DNA of 64,000 nt from Turicimonas muris (lineage in GTDB: Bacteria > Pseudomonadota > Gammaproteobacteria > Burkholderiales > Burkholderiaceae_F), in NCBI RefSeq assembly GCF_002221595.1, contig NZ_NHMP01000002.1, forward strand, positions 248,001 through 312,000, given 5' to 3'. The translations under genes and the position numbers were made by a program. The notes below the pieces were generated by a model, which saw only the letters and a program-made list of their open reading frames with translations, had not been told where the DNA came from and did not search any database. Below, piece by piece: positions 46,327 to 55,636 of this stretch (positions are counted from its first letter, which is position 1; the number at the start of each line of letters is the position of its first letter).

Positions 46327-47322
46327 ATGAGCGGAAAGAAGAAAGTCATCGTATTTACAACCGGCGGCACAATTGCTATGAAATACGATCCCAAGGTTAA
46401 TGGCCTTGTTCCTGCCGTGAGCGGAGAAGATTTGGCAGCGGCTGTTCCGGGTTTAGATAAAGTCGCTGATGTCGAAGTTCGTGAGTTTTCCAATATCGCT
46501 AGCCCTGGAATGACTCCCGAGATGATGTTCCAGCTTTCAAAAATGATTAATGAAGCTTTAGAAAGTGATGATGTGGCTGGTGCTGTGGTTACACATGGTA
46601 CTGACACAGTGGAAGAAACTTCTTACATGCTGGATTTGCTTCATCAAAGCGAAAAGCCAGTTGTACTTACTGCTGCAATGAGAGGTGCCGGAGATACAAG
46701 TCCTGACGGTCCCGCAAATATCTATTGTGCAGTAAAGACAGCAGCTAGCGAGGAAGCTAGAGGGAAAGGCGTGATGGTTCTTCTCAATGAAACTATTCAT
46801 GCAGCCGGACAAGTCCGCAAAACTCATTCTGCCAACCCTGCTACTTTTGCCTCTCCATGGTGGGGGCCCATTGGTTACTGCGATGTAGACAGAGTTGTAT
46901 TCAGAAGAGAGCCTTTGAATCGTCAAACTTTCGCTCCTGAATCTCTCACGGCACGCGTTGATATTGTCCCGGCCCAGACAGGTATCGGCCGAGATTACAT
47001 CGATTACGCTGTCGCAAAAGGCTGCAAAGGCATCATTGTTGAAGGATTCGGCAGAGGAAATATTCCGCCGATGATGGTAGAAGGAATTAAAGACGCAACA
47101 GACAAAGGTGTTGTAGTTGTCATAACTACCCGAACTCACGGAGGCCGTCCTTACCAGGTCTACGCCTATCCGGGTTCGGTCACTGACAGCAGAAACAAAG
47201 GGGCAATCCGTGGAGGAGAAACCTCAGCTGCAAAAGCTCGTCTTAAATTAATGGTTATCTTGTCCGAGAAACCGGAGTTAGCAGGCAATAGAGAGGAATT
47301 GGAAAAACTCATGGATGTGTAG
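46327..47322 (+). CDS. Asparaginase/glutaminase-family amidohydrolase
   Basis: 331 residues, no signal peptide, so probably cytoplasmic. It shows the first catalytic motif FTTGGTIAMKYD (nucleophile Thr12) and the second, VVTHGTDTVEET (Thr92-Asp93 with the upstream Thr89). LTAAMRGAGDTSPDGPANI follows, as in type II-like L-asparaginases. It would release ammonia from asparagine or a related amide. Ribosome site AAGGAG precedes the ATG. Last gene of the permease operon; a terminator follows. Confidence 0.9.
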   Translation: MSGKKKVIVFTTGGTIAMKYDPKVNGLVPAVSGEDLAAAVPGLDKVADVEVREFSNIASPGMTPEMMFQLSKMINEALESDDVAGAVVTHGTDTVEETSYMLDLLHQSEKPVVLTAAMRGAGDTSPDGPANIYCAVKTAASEEARGKGVMVLLNETIHAAGQVRKTHSANPATFASPWWGPIGYCDVDRVVFRREPLNRQTFAPESLTARVDIVPAQTGIGRDYIDYAVAKGCKGIIVEGFGRGNIPPMMVEGIKDATDKGVVVVITTRTHGGRPYQVYAYPGSVTDSRNKGAIRGGETSAAKARLKLMVILSEKPELAGNREELEKLMDV

Positions 47323-47363
47323 AAAAGATTTGACATGAAATACTAGCTTTTATTTTTAAGCAG

Positions 47364-47392
47364 CCGGCCATTTTGTATGACCGGTTTTTTTT
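47364..47392 (+). terminator. Terminator after the asparaginase gene
   Basis: CCGG(C)CA / TG(A)CCGG stem with one mismatch and an 7-nt loop, followed by eight T's. Confidence 0.65.
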
Positions 47393-47477
47393 GGAAGGAA
47401 GGATGTCGGGTTTTACCGTAGGGGCTCGTAACTAATCTAGAATATTTCGCTGAACACAGAGAAAGAGAGGATGAGCC

Positions 47478-48677
47478 TTGAAAGGGAAAAGTTACTTTTG
47501 GTATGCATACAGCTTTTCGACGTTAGGGCGTTTTGTCCATGGGATGGCACTGTCATGGGTTGTATGGACGCTTACTCATTCGCCTATATGGCTAAGTGCA
47601 ATCGCATTGCTTTCTGCTCTGCCGACTCTTCCGCTTGCTCCCTTAGCCGGACAGGTTGCCGACCGTTTTCACCGACATAAAATCCTTTTAGTTACTCAAA
47701 CTTTGGGTTGCTGTGTGGCGGCAATAACGGCTTTCTTGGCTTATCACAACCATTTGACCCCAACTATCTTGGCCGTATTAGCTTTATGTTTCGGAATAAT
47801 CAGTTCCGTTGACGGGCCAGCTCTGCACTCAATGTTGGTCGAAAGCGGAGAAACTGTTTCCCAAGCTGTAGCCCGCCAATCGCTGATTATGAACGTAGCT
47901 CGTTCCTTTGCACCCTTATTAGCTGTTGCAATTATTGAGTCCGTCGGCAACAGCTGGTGCTTTGCCATGAATGCGATTTGCTTTATCCCGATGATCTACA
48001 TCATGGCCGTTGTCCGCATTCCGAATGCAACGACACAACAGGAAAGAGAAGAAAGCACAGGGATGACTTCTCGACAACTTTTTGCTAAATACCAGGTGCT
48101 TAAAGAAGTTTTGCCTCAGGTCGCTTGTCTTTCTATATTAGTGATGCCGTCAGTTGCGCTTTTACCGGCAATTTCATTGAAGGGTTCTGAGCTGGTAAGT
48201 TTCGGTTCTATGTCTTCCGGTTTGGGGTTTGGAGCGGTTGCTGCTGCCGTGCTTATGCAGAAAAACAAGCGAATCATTAATCACGTCACCACTGTCTGGA
48301 TGGGCGGGTGGATTACGTGTATCGGTTTTGCCGTACTTCCTGCACTGGAGTCCCTAGGTTCCCAATGGATTTGCGCTTTAGTTGCCGGTGCCGCATTAAC
48401 TTTTTCTTTGGCGGCTGCCAATAATGCGGTTCAGCGTAAAGCTCCCAACATTTATCGAGGACGGTTTTCTGCCATGTACTTAGCCGTGATGCTGGGACTT
48501 GTTCCGGTAGGACAATTGATTTTGGGCCTCTCGGCAAAGTTCTTCGGGGCAGAGCTCGCTGTTCGCGGTTGTTCAATTATTGCAATGGTATTAATGGTCC
48601 TGTTCGCTTATTTGTCCTCTGAAAGCAGTGGAGGCGGAGACGAGGACTCTCAAAAAAGAACACCAAATAAAGGCTGA
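47478..48677 (+). CDS. MFS transporter (EntS-like exporter family)
   Basis: 399 residues with about 12 membrane segments. The loop 2-3 motif is GQVADRFHRHKILL (MFS motif A), and the N-terminal half (FSTLGRFVHGMALSWVVW) resembles the MFS_3/EntS group of exporters. A hydrophilic Ser/Gly/Asp tail follows. Start is TTG with GAGG 7 bp upstream. The substrate cannot be told. It is independently transcribed from the asparaginase operon. Confidence 0.78.
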   Translation: MKGKSYFWYAYSFSTLGRFVHGMALSWVVWTLTHSPIWLSAIALLSALPTLPLAPLAGQVADRFHRHKILLVTQTLGCCVAAITAFLAYHNHLTPTILAVLALCFGIISSVDGPALHSMLVESGETVSQAVARQSLIMNVARSFAPLLAVAIIESVGNSWCFAMNAICFIPMIYIMAVVRIPNATTQQEREESTGMTSRQLFAKYQVLKEVLPQVACLSILVMPSVALLPAISLKGSELVSFGSMSSGLGFGAVAAAVLMQKNKRIINHVTTVWMGGWITCIGFAVLPALESLGSQWICALVAGAALTFSLAAANNAVQRKAPNIYRGRFSAMYLAVMLGLVPVGQLILGLSAKFFGAELAVRGCSIIAMVLMVLFAYLSSESSGGGDEDSQKRTPNKG

Positions 48678-49012
48678 TATGGAATGGAGATTGCTTCTGC
48701 CAGAAGAATTTTTGACAAAGCTATAACGTTTTTAACTTGTTAACTGGGATTTTGCTTACTTGGGCAATATAGAGAAGTAACCGAGTTCGATAAAATGTAA
48801 ATATATTTAACAATCTTAAGAACCCAAAATGTCCAATTTTTTTTTCTTAAGAGTTTGGATTGAACCACTAAAGTCAAAGGTTGAAGGAAAAATTTCAAGA
48901 AAAAACATCCCCAATTTAGGTGTCACATTTAATTGCATCTGCCTACACAATTTCACTTAATCATTGCTTCTCTTTGGTTTTCAAGAGAAAAACCCTATGA
49001 GATAATTTTTAA
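48678..49012. other. 335-bp AT-rich intergenic region
   Basis: No gene or clear RNA is visible. It holds poly-T and poly-A tracts and must contain the promoter of the transglycosylase gene. Overlapping short stems (TCTCTT/AAGAGA and GGTTTT/AAAACC near 48970-48990) are the only local structure. Confidence 0.4.
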
Positions 49013-49849
49013 ATGATTGATAAAAATACACTATCCGAAGGAGCCGGTGTTGTGACAGCTGGTCGCCGTTGGTCAAAAACAATGAGCGCAGCCGTCAAGT
49101 TTCGCAAGTTTTTTCTCGTAGCAGCTGGTTTTTGTCTTCTTACCTACTACATAAACTCGCTTTGTGTGGAGGCACCTGCTACTGAAACTAACTCAGAGGC
49201 GGCTAGTCAAAAGGTCCTTTCTTATTTGAATTTGGATCTGGAACCGTTTGTTGCTCAAGAAAACGAAGAAGACAGATTATCTGTCATTCAAGAGCGTGCT
49301 GTATCTTTCATATCAAAATACTTTACTAAAGCAAAGGAACAAGATATTAAAGAAGCGGTAGCTCAGGCTTTCATTACCGGAAAGAAATACGACATTGACC
49401 CTTTGTTGATTCTGTCAATTATTGCTATTGAATCTTCTTTTAATCCGAATGCTAAAAGCGCTGCAGGAGCGAAAGGTTTGATGCAGGTTCATGTACGTGT
49501 GCATACTTCGAAATACAAACGGTTTGGAGGTCTTAAAGCAGCCAACAATATTGAGGCTGGAATCGAAGTCGGTACTGAGATTTTACGAGAGTACATCAAC
49601 AAAACAGGTTCATTGGCTAAAGGACTGAAATTCTACGTTGGCGCAGCAAATCATAGAACTGATAAGGGCTACGGGAATAAGGTATTGGTGATGAGAGACA
49701 ATCTTCGTTATGCGATTTCCGGAGATGTTTCGACAGCGTTAAAAATGGCGAGGAGCGGGAAGAAGGTTCTTCCGGCTAAAGAAACTAAGCACTTGGCTTC
49801 ATATTCCACTCACATCAATCCTGATGGTAGTGTGAGTGCTACAAATTAA
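49013..49849 (+). CDS. Lytic transglycosylase, SLT domain
   Basis: 278 residues with an N-terminal membrane anchor or signal (about 31-50, KFFLVAAGFCLLTYYINS). The SLT domain begins at about 125: catalytic Glu in SIIAIESSFNPNAKS, then AGAKGLMQVHV. The usual third motif AYNxGxG is altered to KFYVGAANHRTDKGYGNKV, so the fold is likely but the saccharide-binding edge differs. It would cleave peptidoglycan from the periplasmic side. Monocistronic, with a strong terminator downstream. Confidence 0.85.
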   Translation: MIDKNTLSEGAGVVTAGRRWSKTMSAAVKFRKFFLVAAGFCLLTYYINSLCVEAPATETNSEAASQKVLSYLNLDLEPFVAQENEEDRLSVIQERAVSFISKYFTKAKEQDIKEAVAQAFITGKKYDIDPLLILSIIAIESSFNPNAKSAAGAKGLMQVHVRVHTSKYKRFGGLKAANNIEAGIEVGTEILREYINKTGSLAKGLKFYVGAANHRTDKGYGNKVLVMRDNLRYAISGDVSTALKMARSGKKVLPAKETKHLASYSTHINPDGSVSATN

Positions 49850-49869
49850 TTTATCTAACCACATTTTTC

Positions 49870-49900
49870 AAGAGCTTTTCTTCCGCGAAGAAAAGCTCTT
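49870..49900. terminator. Bidirectional terminator between the transglycosylase gene and rsmE
   Basis: Perfect 13-bp stem AAGAGCTTTTCTT / AAGAAAAGCTCTT with a 5-nt loop. Confidence 0.85.
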
Positions 49901-49925
49901 ATAGCATGTGTCCATCAAAAGGATC

Positions 49926-50639
49926 TTAATTCCAGTCCCATAATGTGTGGGCATAAGAGGCAGCCACAATTCCGGCGGTTTCAGTTCTGAAAACGAATTG
50001 GCCTAGCTGTTTCGGCTCAAATCCTTTCTCCATCAGAAGCTGGATCTCTCGTTGGGAAAGACCGCCTTCAGGTCCGATTGCAAAAGAAACTGACTCTATT
50101 TTTTCCTCAGCTTTCTCTGAAAGAGTGGCTTGAGGTATCATAATAAAATTTTTCTGGATTCCTTCAGGATTGAAATCTTGGAGGGAGGGAAGCCAGGAAA
50201 CTTTAAGCAAAGCACTTCTTTTGCATTGTTTGCACGCTGAGACGACTATTTTGTTCCAGCGTTCTATTCTTTTAAGAAGTTTGTCTCCTATTAACTTTAC
50301 TTCAGAACGATCGGCTGGAAAGACGATAAGTTCCGTTACTCCGAGCTCGCAGGCTTTTTCAACAATCCAGTCCATTTTTTCATTAGAGACTAAGGACTGA
50401 AGAAGGACGATTTTTAGAGAGTTTTCTTGGGTGAATGCAGTTTCTAAAATCTTTACGGACGCGAAGTCTTTGGCAAAGTGGATCGTGCCTTTTGCTGACT
50501 TTCCGTTGCCGTCAAAAAGTTCGGCCTCATCATCTTCGCGCATGCGCAAAACTCTCATTGCATGGTGTATGGCCTCCGGAGGCAAAACAACTTCTTCGCC
50601 GACTTTATAAGCGATGTCGGGAACATAAAATCTCGGCAT
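49926..50639 (-). CDS. rsmE: 16S rRNA m3U1498 methyltransferase
   Basis: 237-residue SPOUT-class methyltransferase that modifies U1498 of 16S rRNA. The N-terminal PUA-like part has PPEAIHHAMRVLRMREDDE. The C-terminal knot has KMDWIVEKACELGVTELIVF, SFAIGPEGGLSQREI, and LGQFVFRTETAGIVA. Complete and typical. It is divergent from tkt. Confidence 0.95.
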   Translation of the reverse strand: MPRFYVPDIAYKVGEEVVLPPEAIHHAMRVLRMREDDEAELFDGNGKSAKGTIHFAKDFASVKILETAFTQENSLKIVLLQSLVSNEKMDWIVEKACELGVTELIVFPADRSEVKLIGDKLLKRIERWNKIVVSACKQCKRSALLKVSWLPSLQDFNPEGIQKNFIMIPQATLSEKAEEKIESVSFAIGPEGGLSQREIQLLMEKGFEPKQLGQFVFRTETAGIVAASYAHTLWDWN

Positions 50640-50770
50640 AAATTTACGAACTTCTCTTGTGGAATTAGGTAAGAATAATACTGTTTGTAGTCTTTTTTCC
50701 CGAAGAGCTCTACTTTGAAATATTTTGAACTAAGTTCAGTATGTTATATGCGTACTCATCTTGGTAAAAT

Positions 50771-50808
50771 GGCAGAGTCTTGAACTTCCTGCCCCACGGC
50801 AGGTTTTT
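50771..50808 (+). promoter_or_regulatory. Attenuator-like hairpin in the tkt leader
   Basis: CCTGCC-CCAC-GGCAGG (50788-50793 / 50798-50803) is followed by TTTTT, a complete small terminator 21 bp before tkt. An upstream GGCAG (50771-50775) can pair instead with CTGCC (50789-50793) and would break it. About 35 bp upstream, TGAAC-TAA-GTTCA (50726-50738) is a perfect inverted repeat. The switch idea is inference. Confidence 0.5.
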
Positions 50809-50829
50809 AAATATATTTATCTTTCTATC

Positions 50830-52848
50830 ATGACATCATCAGTCTCCGCTAAGACTATGGCTAGTGCTTTACGTGCATTAGCCATGGACGCAGTACAGAA
50901 GGCAAAGTCTGGCCACCCGGGAATGCCGATGGGAATGGCAGATATCGCAGTTGCCCTCTGGAAAAATCATCTTCGTCACAACCCAAATAATCCGAAATGG
51001 ATCGGCCGAGATCGTTTCTTATTAAGCAACGGTCACGGTTCCATGCTTCAGTACGGCCTTCTTCATCTTTCAGGCTACGATTTGAGCCTTGATGACCTCA
51101 AGAATTTCCGTCAGCTGCACAGCAAAACACCGGGACATCCGGAAGTTGGTGTAACTCCAGGTGTGGAGACTTCCACAGGCCCATTGGGACAGGGAATTGC
51201 AAACGCTGTCGGTTTTGCTTTAGCAGAAAAAATGCTGGCGGCCGAATTTAATCGTCCTGGCTTTGACGTCATCGACAACTACACTTACGCATTCCTCGGA
51301 GACGGATGCCTGATGGAAGGAATTTCCCATGAAGTATGCTCTTTGGCCGGCGTTTGGAAGCTCAATAAACTTATCGCTCTTTATGACGACAACGGTATTT
51401 CTATCGACGGAAAGGTTGAATACTGGTTCGCTGATGATACCCGCAAACGTTTTGAATCCTATGGCTGGAATGTAATCGGTCCTATCGACGGTCATGACGC
51501 CGAAGCGGTTTCCGAAGCAATTGCTCAGGCTAAGAAGTCCGACAAACCGACTTTGATTGACTGCAGAACCATCATCGGCTTCGGCTCTCCCAATAGACAA
51601 GGCACCAGCAAAGCCCACGGAGAAGCACTCGGCGATGAAGAGATTGCCGTAACCAGAAAAGCCATCGGCTGGGAATACGGTCCTTTTGAAATTCCTGCAG
51701 AAGTCTATGAAGCTTGGGATTCCAGAGCTAAAGGCGACATGGAAGAAGCTGCATGGAATAATCTTTATGCCAAATACAAGGAAGCTTATCCGGAACTTGC
51801 CGCTGGGTTAGAACGCAGAATGGACGGCGAACTTCCTGCTGATTGGGATGATGTTGCTTTTAATGCCATCTTGAAGGCTGTTGAAGAAGAAAAAACGGTC
51901 GCCAGCAGAAAAGCCAGCCAGATGGCTTTGAATGAATTGGCACCGCATTTGCCTGAATTAGTCGGCGGTTCTGCTGACCTTACCGGTTCCAATTTAACCA
52001 ACTGGAACGGTGTACAGGCTTTAAGAGCCGACAACATGCTTGGCCGTCACATCAACTACGGCGTACGTGAATTTGGTATGGGCGCCATCATGAATGGTAT
52101 TGCTCTCTACGGCGGATTCATTCCATACGGCGCAACTTTCTTGACATTCTCCGACTATGAGAAGAATGCCATGAGAATGGCAGCTTTGATGAAGCTCAGA
52201 ACAATTTTCGTCTATACCCACGACTCTATCGGTTTAGGAGAAGACGGCCCGACTCATCAGCCGATTGAACACTTGGCCAGCTTGAGACTGATTCCGAACA
52301 TGGATGTTTGGAGACCAGCCGATACCGTTGAAACCGTTATTGCTTGGGAGAGCGCTATCGAAAGAAAGGACGGCCCGACATCTTTGATTTTCTCTCGCCA
52401 GAACCTTCCTTTCATGGTTAGAGAAGAAACTAACGCAGATGACATCGCAAAGGGCGCCTACATTTTGGAAGAAGCTTCTGCAGGCAAAGAACAAACCGAA
52501 GTTGTTCTTTTGGCTACAGGCAGCGAAGTAGCACTTGCTGCCGAAGTCAGAAAGATTTTGACCGCTGAAAATGTTCAGGCTCGTTTGGTTTCCATGCCTT
52601 CCACAACCGTATTTGACCGCCAAGATGAAGCCTATAAGACTGACGTTTTGGGCGACGGCTTGCCAATCGTGGCTATCGAAGCTGCTTCCACAGGACTTTG
52701 GTGGAAATACGTCAAAGGCAACGGTACTGTAATCGGACTCGATCAATTCGGAGAGTCAGCACCTGCCAAGGATCTGTTTAAACTTTATGGATTCACTGTT
52801 GAAAATATCGTGAATACTGTCAAAACCACACTTAACAAGGGGAAATAA
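50830..52848 (+). CDS. tkt: Transketolase
   Basis: 672 residues from the ATG at 50830 ([15 protein letters not shown]); a frame-open extension to 50761 crosses the attenuator and is rejected. No strong Shine-Dalgarno sits before this ATG. The TPP-binding motif is [13 protein letters not shown] with DDNGISIDG, and the pyrimidine domain has [21 protein letters not shown] and [13 protein letters not shown]. It exchanges two-carbon units between sugar phosphates. It is co-transcribed with gap, whose ATG is 3 bp after its stop. Confidence 0.96.
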   Translation: MTSSVSAKTMASALRALAMDAVQKAKSGHPGMPMGMADIAVALWKNHLRHNPNNPKWIGRDRFLLSNGHGSMLQYGLLHLSGYDLSLDDLKNFRQLHSKTPGHPEVGVTPGVETSTGPLGQGIANAVGFALAEKMLAAEFNRPGFDVIDNYTYAFLGDGCLMEGISHEVCSLAGVWKLNKLIALYDDNGISIDGKVEYWFADDTRKRFESYGWNVIGPIDGHDAEAVSEAIAQAKKSDKPTLIDCRTIIGFGSPNRQGTSKAHGEALGDEEIAVTRKAIGWEYGPFEIPAEVYEAWDSRAKGDMEEAAWNNLYAKYKEAYPELAAGLERRMDGELPADWDDVAFNAILKAVEEEKTVASRKASQMALNELAPHLPELVGGSADLTGSNLTNWNGVQALRADNMLGRHINYGVREFGMGAIMNGIALYGGFIPYGATFLTFSDYEKNAMRMAALMKLRTIFVYTHDSIGLGEDGPTHQPIEHLASLRLIPNMDVWRPADTVETVIAWESAIERKDGPTSLIFSRQNLPFMVREETNADDIAKGAYILEEASAGKEQTEVVLLATGSEVALAAEVRKILTAENVQARLVSMPSTTVFDRQDEAYKTDVLGDGLPIVAIEAASTGLWWKYVKGNGTVIGLDQFGESAPAKDLFKLYGFTVENIVNTVKTTLNKGK

Positions 52849-52851
52849 TAG

Positions 52852-53865
52852 ATGACTATCAGAGTAGCAATTACCGGCTATGGCCGTATCGGCCGTATGG
52901 TTCTTCGTGCTTTCTATGAAGAAAAGAAATGGCCTGATATGAAGATTGTCGCTATCAACGATACAGCCAAACCTGAAGCCACAGTCCATCTTACTAAGTT
53001 CGACACAGCTCATGGTAGATTCAACGGCGATGTAGCTTGGGACGACGGTTACCTTGTTGTTAACGGCGACCGCATCAAAATGGTTTCCGAACGTGATCCG
53101 CGCAAGCTTCCTTGGAAAGATTTGGATATTGATATCGTTTTAGAGTGCACGGGCGCTTTCCGCGATAAAGAAAGCTGCATGGCCCACATCGAAGCCGGAG
53201 CCGAGAAAGTATTGATCGCATGCCCGGGTAAAAATGTTGATGCCACTATCGTTTACGGTGTTAACCAAGACGTATTGAAGGCCACCGACGTCGTTGTTTC
53301 CAATGCTTCCTGCACAACAAACTGCTTGGCTCCGTTTGTTAAGCCTTTGATGGAAAAAATCGGTATTGAAGACGGCATGATGACAACCGTTCATGCCTTC
53401 ACAAACGACCAGGTTTTAACAGACGTTAAACACAAAGACTTGAGAAGAGCCAGAGCTGCCGGCCACAACATCATCCCGACTAAGACAGGCGCTGCTAAGG
53501 CAGTCGGTGAAGTTATTCCCGAAATGAAAGGCAAGCTTGACGGTTACGCAATGCGCGTTCCGACAATCAACGTCTCCGTCTGCGATTTAACTTTCAACGC
53601 AACTCGTCCGACAACTGTAGAAGAAGTTAACAAGATTCTTAAAGAAGCTTCTGAATCTAAAGAACTCAAAGGAATTTTGGGCTACAACGAAATGCCTCTA
53701 GTTTCTTCTGATTTCAACCATTCTCCGTATTCTTCTATTTTCGATGCAACCTTGACTAAGGTTATCGACGGAACTCTCGTGAAAGCCGTTGCTTGGTATG
53801 ACAACGAATGGGGTTTCTCCAACCGCATGCTCGACACAGCAACCGCAATGTATAACGCCAAGTAA
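52852..53865 (+). CDS. gap: Glyceraldehyde-3-phosphate dehydrogenase, type I
   Basis: 337 residues. NAD fold start [17 protein letters not shown], catalytic Cys in [12 protein letters not shown], the following [10 protein letters not shown], and the C-terminal [15 protein letters not shown]. Ribosome site AAGGGG is within the end of tkt. A terminator follows before pgk. Confidence 0.97.
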   Translation: MTIRVAITGYGRIGRMVLRAFYEEKKWPDMKIVAINDTAKPEATVHLTKFDTAHGRFNGDVAWDDGYLVVNGDRIKMVSERDPRKLPWKDLDIDIVLECTGAFRDKESCMAHIEAGAEKVLIACPGKNVDATIVYGVNQDVLKATDVVVSNASCTTNCLAPFVKPLMEKIGIEDGMMTTVHAFTNDQVLTDVKHKDLRRARAAGHNIIPTKTGAAKAVGEVIPEMKGKLDGYAMRVPTINVSVCDLTFNATRPTTVEEVNKILKEASESKELKGILGYNEMPLVSSDFNHSPYSSIFDATLTKVIDGTLVKAVAWYDNEWGFSNRMLDTATAMYNAK

Positions 53866-53881
53866 TTAGTTCGATTTGGAG

Positions 53882-53904
53882 CCCGAAGAAATCTTCGGGT
53901 TTCC
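53882..53904 (+). terminator. Terminator between gap and pgk
   Basis: 7-bp stem CCCGAAG-AAAT-CTTCGGG and a T-rich tail, 16 bp after the gap stop. The pgk ribosome site follows closely, so this may reduce rather than block pgk transcription. Confidence 0.75.
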
Positions 53905-53921
53905 TTTTTACAGGATTAGAA

Positions 53922-55130
53922 ATGAAAGTTAAGACATTAGAGTCATTAGCCAAAGACGGCGAACTTAAAGGTAAGCGAGTTTTCATCCGTGCTGACTTAA
54001 ACGTGCCTCGCGGACCGACAGGCAGAATTTCTGACGACCACCGCATTCGTGAGTCTCTTCCAGCTATCAAAATGGCTTTGGAGGGTGGGGCTGCAGTAAT
54101 GGTCTGTTCTCACCTCGGCCGTCCTAAAGAAGGCGAACTCACTGAGAACGACAGCCTAAAGGGCGTAGCTGATTACCTCGGCAAGCTTCTCGGTAAAGAA
54201 GTTAAGTTTGCTACAAACTGGGTTGACGGTGTTGATGTTGAACCCGGTGAAGTCGTTGTTCTTGAAAACTGCCGGGGAAACGTCGGTGAAAAGAAAAATG
54301 ATGAAGAGCTGTCTAAGAAAATGGCTGCTCTCTGCGACATTTACGTCAATGACGCCTTCGGTACTTCCCATCGTGCTCAAGCCACTACAGAAGGTATGGC
54401 TAAGTACGCCAAAGTTGCCTGCGCAGGTCCTCTTCTGGCTAAAGAAATTGATGCTTTGACTGCAGCTGTCGGAGGCGCCGAACATCCGCTTGTTGCTGTT
54501 GTCGGTGGATCTAAAGTCTCTACTAAACTTACCATCTTGATTCACTTAGCTCCGTTGGTTGACACCTTAATTGTCGGCGGCGGGATCGCTAACACATTCT
54601 TGCTTGCTCAAGGCAAGAAGATTGGTAAGTCTTTGGCTGAACCGGAACTTGTTGATGAATGCAAGAAGGTTATGGAAGTGATGAAAACTAAGGAAGGAAA
54701 GCTTCCGTTTCCGCTTCCTGTTGACGTTGTTGTTGCTCGCCATATCGGTTACGACGCCGGTTTCAGAATCTGTGACGTTGACGATATTCAAGATGATGAA
54801 ATGATTCTTGACGTTGGTCCTAAGACAAGCATGATGCTTCGCGGCGTGATGGATGGCGCAAAGACTATCATTTGGAACGGTCCTCTCGGAGTATTCGAAA
54901 TGGATAACTTCAAGGAAGGAACACATGATTTAGCCCGTACAATTGCTAAAGCGACTAAGGCCGGTGCATTCAGTATCGTCGGCGGCGGCGATACCATTGC
55001 TGCTGCAAAGGCCTTCGACGTAGCAGATAAAGTATCCTACATTTCTACAGGCGGAGGCGCTTTCTTGGAATTCTTGGAAGGCAAGACACTTCCTGCCGTT
55101 GCAGCTCTCGAAGCAAGATTTGAAAAATAA
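53922..55130 (+). CDS. pgk: Phosphoglycerate kinase
   Basis: 402 residues. N-terminal substrate site [42 protein letters not shown], basic-patch residues, and C-terminal nucleotide site [10 protein letters not shown] and [13 protein letters not shown]. Glycolytic/gluconeogenic partner of gap. Complete and usual length. Confidence 0.97.
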   Translation: MKVKTLESLAKDGELKGKRVFIRADLNVPRGPTGRISDDHRIRESLPAIKMALEGGAAVMVCSHLGRPKEGELTENDSLKGVADYLGKLLGKEVKFATNWVDGVDVEPGEVVVLENCRGNVGEKKNDEELSKKMAALCDIYVNDAFGTSHRAQATTEGMAKYAKVACAGPLLAKEIDALTAAVGGAEHPLVAVVGGSKVSTKLTILIHLAPLVDTLIVGGGIANTFLLAQGKKIGKSLAEPELVDECKKVMEVMKTKEGKLPFPLPVDVVVARHIGYDAGFRICDVDDIQDDEMILDVGPKTSMMLRGVMDGAKTIIWNGPLGVFEMDNFKEGTHDLARTIAKATKAGAFSIVGGGDTIAAAKAFDVADKVSYISTGGGAFLEFLEGKTLPAVAALEARFEK

Positions 55131-55155
55131 TTTTTGCTGAAACCTCATGATGAAC

Positions 55156-55182
55156 AAAAAGCCGGTAAAAACCCGGCTTTTT
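55156..55182 (+). terminator. Terminator after pgk
   Basis: 10-bp stem AAAAAGCCGG / CCGGCTTTTT with 7-nt loop, T-run on the 3' arm. Confidence 0.85.
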
Positions 55183-55263
55183 GCAAAAAGTATTTTGAAA
55201 AAGAAAAAAACGCGATTTTTTTAATAAACTAATCTTCGTTGAAACGAAATTAAGTTCAAAAAA

Positions 55264-55356
55264 ATGTCTTATATCAATAACACAGCCGGCTATGAAGCGT
55301 TTACCAACGCCGCTGCTGCTATTGATTTTTCTCCGCGAATGTGCCGAATGTGCTAA
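55264..55356 (+). CDS. Putative leader peptide (30 residues) ending in Arg-Met-Cys-Arg-Met-Cys
   Basis: A short ORF in the metQ upstream region. Its last codons are a tandem repeat, CGA-ATG-TGC CGA-ATG-TGC, then TAA. The peptide has no signal or membrane segment and resembles an attenuation leader: Met and Cys codons placed directly before a terminator-like hairpin that starts one base after the stop. CGA is also a slow-decoded arginine codon in many proteobacteria. The ribosome site is weak. The sulfur-amino-acid theme fits metQ downstream, which makes regulation by Met or Cys supply the natural hypothesis. Translation itself is unproven. Confidence 0.6.
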   Translation: MSYINNTAGYEAFTNAAAAIDFSPRMCRMC

Positions 55357-55395
55357 CCCAATTCCCTTAAAGGATTGGGCATCTTTATATTTTTC
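55357..55395 (+). terminator. Terminator-like hairpin directly after the leader ORF
   Basis: CCCAAT and ATTGGG form the outer stem (55357-55362 / 55374-55379), extended by CC/GG after a one-base bulge, followed by CATCTTTATATTTTT. A ribosome sitting on the last leader codons would cover its left arm. Confidence 0.6.
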
Positions 55396-55636
55396 TATCG
55401 AAAATTCTATAAAGAATAAATATATTTTTAAATATATTTAATTAGCAAAAGATCATGAATTCGGCAATTACAGACATAAAAGTATCTACAACTCACACAA
55501 ACTTTCTCTGTACCTCCGCAGAGTTCGAGAAGTTATTGTTGAAATTAGTTTCCCATCAAATTCGCGTGTCCGCCGAGTTTTACGACACGCTAGGCATCTC
55601 CATTTCTAATTTCTTATTACTTTCAAAGGAATCATC
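55396..55636. other. 240-bp AT-rich stretch between leader hairpin and metQ
   Basis: Contains AAATATATTT direct repeats (about 55417-55440). A 62-codon ORF (55455-55643) overlaps the metQ start codon by 7 bp; it has no clear ribosome site and no recognised family, so I do not call it a gene, though coupling to metQ cannot be excluded. Confidence 0.35.

Noticed and set aside
46558-47139. 193-codon minus-strand ORF opposite the asparaginase gene
   Set aside because: Antisense of conserved asparaginase motifs; translation is Cys/His/Ser-rich without domain features.
50761-50829. Longer transketolase start at 50761
   Set aside because: It would translate through the attenuator hairpin and adds 23 residues not seen in transketolases.
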